Source of the DNA: Fidelibacterota bacterium | GTDB lineage: Bacteria; Bipolaricaulota; Bipolaricaulia; UBA7950; UBA9294 | DNA: 9,486 nt | Direction of reading: 5' to 3' | Assembly: GCA_024278395.1 (NCBI GenBank) | Contig: JAJRTG010000194.1 | Span: 1 to 9,486 of the forward strand | Shown: positions 7,488 to 9,486 of the stretch, piece after piece | Position numbering within the stretch: the stretch's first letter is position 1 | How the letters are laid out: each line of letters starts with the position of its first letter | Program-made: the position numbers and the translations under genes | Notes under the pieces: model-generated | Told to the model about the DNA's origin: nothing | Seen by the model: the letters and a program-made list of their open reading frames with translations, nothing else | Database searches by the model: none

Positions 7488-8161
7488 CGCTCCCCCTCCT
7501 CCCGCAGCTCGGTCAGCCGCGCCACTTCGGTGTGCCCGGTGCGCTCGTGGATGAGGCGGGTGAGCAGACCGACGACGAACGCGAGCACCAGGGCGTCGAA
7601 CGCGACCGCCAGCTCGGCGATGATCGACAGCCCCGGGGCGATGGCGATCCCCGCGAAGAACGCGGAGTTCTCCATCGTGAGGATGGCGATCAACTGTGGG
7701 ACGGCCTCGCGCCGGACGGTGAGGGTGTAGCCGCCGAGCAGCAGCCCGGAGATCCCGATCGGCAGGTTCACCGCGGCGAACTCCGCGCCCGCGGCGGCGA
7801 GGAGGACACGAGCGATGAAGTAGGAGAGGACGGCGAGGCCCAACGCGACGAGGAGCGACGCAGTCGCGTTTATCGTCAGCGCCACCTCGCGCCGGGTGAA
7901 GATCCGTTCGGGCACCGTCCGCCGCAGCAGCCATGGGATTACGATCGGCTTGGTGATCAGGGTGATCAGCCCCACCGCCACCAGGTGCCACGACGCGCTG
8001 CTCCCGCCGATGAGCAGGGCGGAGGCGGCGAGGAGGATCGACTGGTACACGAACTGCTGCAGGCAGCCCCGCACCTGCCGCGTCGCCACCATGGCGAACG
8101 AGGTGAGGAGGAACAACCCGCCGATGAGCGCGTTCACCGAACCGATCACACCGTGCGCCAT
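7484..8161 (-). CDS. hyfE: HyfE-like (NuoK-related) membrane subunit
   Basis: The 225-residue membrane protein has about six to seven hydrophobic segments and a charged C-terminal tail. Family hallmarks are LITKPIVIPWLLRR (67-80) and LTMENSAFFAG (161-171), followed by Glu183 in a late helix. HyfE proteins hold a NuoK-like part and link the antiporter-like subunits to the NuoH-like subunit. Length equals that of E. coli HyfE (about 216). GGAGGAGGAG lies directly ahead of the ATG at 8161, 9 bases after the stop of the NuoH-like gene. Confidence 0.92.
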   Translation of the reverse strand: MAHGVIGSVNALIGGLFLLTSFAMVATRQVRGCLQQFVYQSILLAASALLIGGSSASWHLVAVGLITLITKPIVIPWLLRRTVPERIFTRREVALTINATASLLVALGLAVLSYFIARVLLAAAGAEFAAVNLPIGISGLLLGGYTLTVRREAVPQLIAILTMENSAFFAGIAIAPGLSIIAELAVAFDALVLAFVVGLLTRLIHERTGHTEVARLTELREEGER

Positions 8162-8170
8162 CTCCTCCTC

Positions 8171-9121
8171 CTACAGGGCGAACAGACGGGCGATCATCGC
8201 CACCACCGCGGTGACGAACGCCGCGCCGAGGAACTCGCTGATCCGGAACAGCCGCAGCTTGGCCAGGGACGACTCCACGATCACCAGCACCACGATCAGC
8301 CCGAGCATCTTCAGCAACACGAGCGGGATCGCCAGCAGGACCGCGCCGACGCTCGTGGTGGCGGCGAGCCCCCACGGCGCGACGAGCACGTTGAGGAAGA
8401 TGCACATCAGCACGAACGCCTTCATCTCCCCGCCCCACTTCATCAGCGCCGCGCCCCGCCCCGAGTACTCGAGCGATTTCGACTCGTCGATCATCGCCAG
8501 CTCGAAGTGCCCGGCCGGGTTATCCACCGGGATGCGTCCGGTCTCGGCGATGATGATCATCAGGAATGCAAGCACGATCAGGACGTGCGACGGGGCGAAG
8601 AAATCGGCCGGGGACGCCACCCAGCGCTGCTGGACGATGTACGGGATGGTCGATCCGGCGACGAACGACACGGTGAAGAACACGATCATGAACACCGGCT
8701 CGACGAGGAAGCTCACCATCCGCGTGCGGCTCGCCCCCATCGGCCCGTACGGGTTACCGGCGTCCACCGCGGCCAGGCAGGCGAAGAACCCGGCGAGGGC
8801 GAGGATGAACCCGCCGCCGAGCATGTCCCCCATGAACGCGAAGAACAGCGGATAGCTGGTGAGGACCGGGATGAGCATGGCGACGAACAGCGGGGCGACG
8901 AACGCGATGTACGGCGTAACCCGGAAGATCCAGGAGGCGCGCGCGGACACGACCTCGTCCTTGTGGAACAGCTTCCACAGGTCGCGGTACGGCTGAAGGA
9001 TGCTCGGTCCGCGCTTGGACTGCACGATCTCCTTGAGCCGGGCGTTGGTCCCGGCCATCAGCGGGGCGAACACCATGACGACCAGGACCTGGAGGACGTT
9101 GTACAGGATCCTGGCCGTCAT
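8171..9121 (-). CDS. hyfC: HyfC/HycD-like (NuoH-related) membrane subunit, first gene of the operon
   Basis: The 316-residue membrane protein joins the peripheral arm to the ion-pumping membrane arm, as NuoH does in complex I. It has about eight hydrophobic helices and the two diagnostic loops: SKRGPSILQPYRDLWKLF (35-52) and AETGRIPVDNPAGHFELAMI (192-211), the latter running on to LEYSGRGAALMKWGGEMKAF. Length matches HyfC/HycD (about 310-320). The start at 9121 is supported by GAGGGGG at a good distance and by a typical N-terminus (MTARILYNVLQVLVV). It is separated from uvrC by the promoter, fluoride riboswitch and terminator in the 204-base gap, so it and the five genes after it should be controlled together by that switch. 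Confidence 0.93.
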   Translation of the reverse strand: MTARILYNVLQVLVVMVFAPLMAGTNARLKEIVQSKRGPSILQPYRDLWKLFHKDEVVSARASWIFRVTPYIAFVAPLFVAMLIPVLTSYPLFFAFMGDMLGGGFILALAGFFACLAAVDAGNPYGPMGASRTRMVSFLVEPVFMIVFFTVSFVAGSTIPYIVQQRWVASPADFFAPSHVLIVLAFLMIIIAETGRIPVDNPAGHFELAMIDESKSLEYSGRGAALMKWGGEMKAFVLMCIFLNVLVAPWGLAATTSVGAVLLAIPLVLLKMLGLIVVLVIVESSLAKLRLFRISEFLGAAFVTAVVAMIARLFAL

Positions 9122-9156
9122 CGCGCCCCCTCAAAACGACGGATGTAAGACAGCAT
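9118..9156 (-). CDS. Possible 12-residue leader peptide coupled to the operon's first gene
   Basis: An ATG at 9156, 2 bases after GGGAGGGG, opens the frame MLSYIRRFEGAR. Its TGA stop overlaps the ATG of the NuoH-like gene (ATGA, 9118-9121). This would couple translation of the first real gene to the short frame. The peptide has no recognisable family. The GGGAGGGG is slightly close to the ATG, and the downstream gene has its own ribosome site inside this frame (GAGGGGG), so chance is quite possible. Confidence 0.25.
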   Translation of the reverse strand: MLSYIRRFEGAR

Positions 9157-9195
9157 TACCCCTCCCGATATCCTTAGGTGGGGTACCGAAAACGG

Positions 9196-9233
9196 AAAAC
9201 CCCCACCAAGAGCAGATCGTTCTTGGTAGGAGT
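9196..9233 (-). terminator. Riboswitch-controlled intrinsic terminator
   Basis: On the minus strand ACTCCTACCAAGA (9221-9233) pairs with TCTTGGTGGGGGT (9199-9211). The stem has 13 pairs including two G-U, closes a 9-base loop and is followed by a broken U run (UUUUCCGUUUU, about 9189-9199). The 5' arm includes ACUCC, which the aptamer needs for its pseudoknot, so aptamer and terminator exclude each other. Read-through then enters the six-gene operon. Confidence 0.8.
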
Positions 9234-9273
9234 TATTAGTCCTTGCGGACGCTTACGGGCGAACTCCATCGCC
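9225..9273 (-). promoter_or_regulatory. Fluoride riboswitch aptamer (crcB motif)
   Basis: Read on the minus strand, GGCG (9270-9273) and CGCC (9258-9261) form the first helix and enclose the loop AUGGAGUU. GUCC-GCAA-GGAC (9239-9250) forms the second hairpin with a GNRA-type loop. The UAAUA linker (9234-9238) leads into AACUCC (9229-9234), which pairs with GGAGUU (9262-9267) as the pseudoknot, and the aptamer closes with UACC. GGCGAUGG, UUCGCC and UAAUAACUCCUACC are the conserved parts of the fluoride class and closely resemble the well-studied Bacillus cereus and Thermotoga examples. The RNA senses Mg-bound fluoride. Here it should stop the terminator hairpin from forming and so switch the Ehr-like operon on. 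I am very sure of the class; the ON direction is inferred from the overlap with the terminator. Confidence 0.95.
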
Positions 9274-9291
9274 GCACGGTGACCGGGACGG

Positions 9292-9319
9292 ATTATACCG
9301 GACTGCCAGTGACGTGCAA
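9292..9319 (-). promoter_or_regulatory. Strong sigma70-type promoter of the riboswitch and operon
   Basis: TTGCAC (9314-9319) and a perfect TATAAT (9292-9297) are 16 bases apart on the minus strand. Transcription should start near 9285, about 12 bases before the aptamer, giving a leader of about 165 bases. The -35 box begins only 6 bases after the uvrC stop, so the operon has its own promoter and need not depend on uvrC transcription. Confidence 0.85.
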
Positions 9320-9325
9320 CCAGAA

Positions 9326-9486
9326 TTATCCTGCCAGCCGCCGGACGATCGATTCGGCGAGTGATTTGGGGATCTCGGGCAGGGCCGCGATCTCATCGAC
9401 ACTCGCCTGCTTGAGCTTCTCCACCGAGCCGAACGCCTTGATCAACGCCTTCCTCCGCTTCGGCCCGACCCCCGGGATCTCGTCCA
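9326..9486 (-). CDS. uvrC: UvrC, C-terminal end (excision nuclease subunit C), cut by the window edge
   Basis: Only the last 52 residues lie in the window. They form the C-terminal tandem helix-hairpin-helix domain of UvrC, which binds DNA and is needed for the incision 5' of the lesion in nucleotide excision repair. The first hairpin is DEIPGVGPKRRKALIKAFGS and the second spans ASVDEIAALPEIPKSLAESI, ending in VRRLAG. Related hairpins occur in other repair proteins, but this arrangement at the very C-terminus is typical of UvrC. The catalytic GIY-YIG and RNase H-like domains lie outside the window. Confidence 0.9.
   Translation of the reverse strand, partial: DEIPGVGPKRRKALIKAFGSVEKLKQASVDEIAALPEIPKSLAESIVRRLAG

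Noticed and set aside
7488..8438. N-terminal extension of the hyfF frame to 8438
   Set aside because: The added residues are an Arg/Gly-rich read of hyfE and the NuoH-like gene in another frame. The hydrophobic start and ribosome site at 7487 fit HyfF.
1656..9121. Calling the operon complex I (nuo) or a working formate hydrogenlyase
   Set aside because: HyfE and HyfB-type subunits and the fused large subunit point away from complex I, and the missing Ni-Fe ligands and lack of formate dehydrogenase argue against formate hydrogenlyase.
7532..9148. An open frame of 538 codons on the plus strand, opposite hyfE and the NuoH-like gene
   Set aside because: Highly charged, repetitive composition without motifs; it lies fully opposite two genes with clear family signatures.

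Overview
The window is bacterial DNA. Its core, from about 1.6 kb to the right end, is GC-rich and lies almost wholly on the minus strand, so it is read right to left. The sequence does not fix the phylum: Shine-Dalgarno sites, a sigma70-type promoter, UvrC and a bacterial-type riboswitch show only that it is a bacterium.

Right end: the last 52 codons of uvrC (9326..9486) are followed within a few bases by a near-consensus promoter (TTGCAC, 16 bases, TATAAT). About 12 bases past the predicted transcription start lies a textbook fluoride (crcB-type) riboswitch aptamer. It is followed by an intrinsic terminator whose 5' arm reuses the aptamer's pseudoknot strand. This is the layout of a switch that ends transcription without fluoride and lets it through with fluoride.

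Core: behind the switch is a tight six-gene operon (9121 down to 1656), with gaps of at most 10 bases or 4-base ATGA overlaps. In order it encodes a NuoH/HyfC-like membrane subunit, HyfE, HyfF, a HyfG-like large subunit (NuoC and NuoD domains fused), a HyfI-like small subunit fused to a shortened ferredoxin domain, and HyfB. This is the parts list of a group 4 membrane-bound [NiFe] hydrogenase or formate hydrogenlyase, the relatives of complex I. However, all four cysteines that should hold the Ni-Fe site are gone, and the large subunit ends in -DR as NuoD does. The operon has no formate dehydrogenase, hydrogenase maturation gene or two-cluster ferredoxin subunit. The best reading is an energy-converting-hydrogenase-related (Ehr) complex: an iron-sulphur peripheral arm of unknown electron chemistry on an ion-pumping membrane arm, with two antiporter-like subunits whose key charged residues are intact. 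The main result is a fluoride riboswitch in charge of this complex rather than of a fluoride exporter.

Left end: beyond a 149-base spacer the base composition falls to roughly 50% GC by eye. Here lies a Wzz-type polysaccharide co-polymerase (199..1506, minus) with its own plausible promoter. The first 198 bases hold a perfect 14-base inverted repeat, a strong ribosome-binding sequence and a possible tiny membrane peptide on the plus strand; none of these can be given a function.
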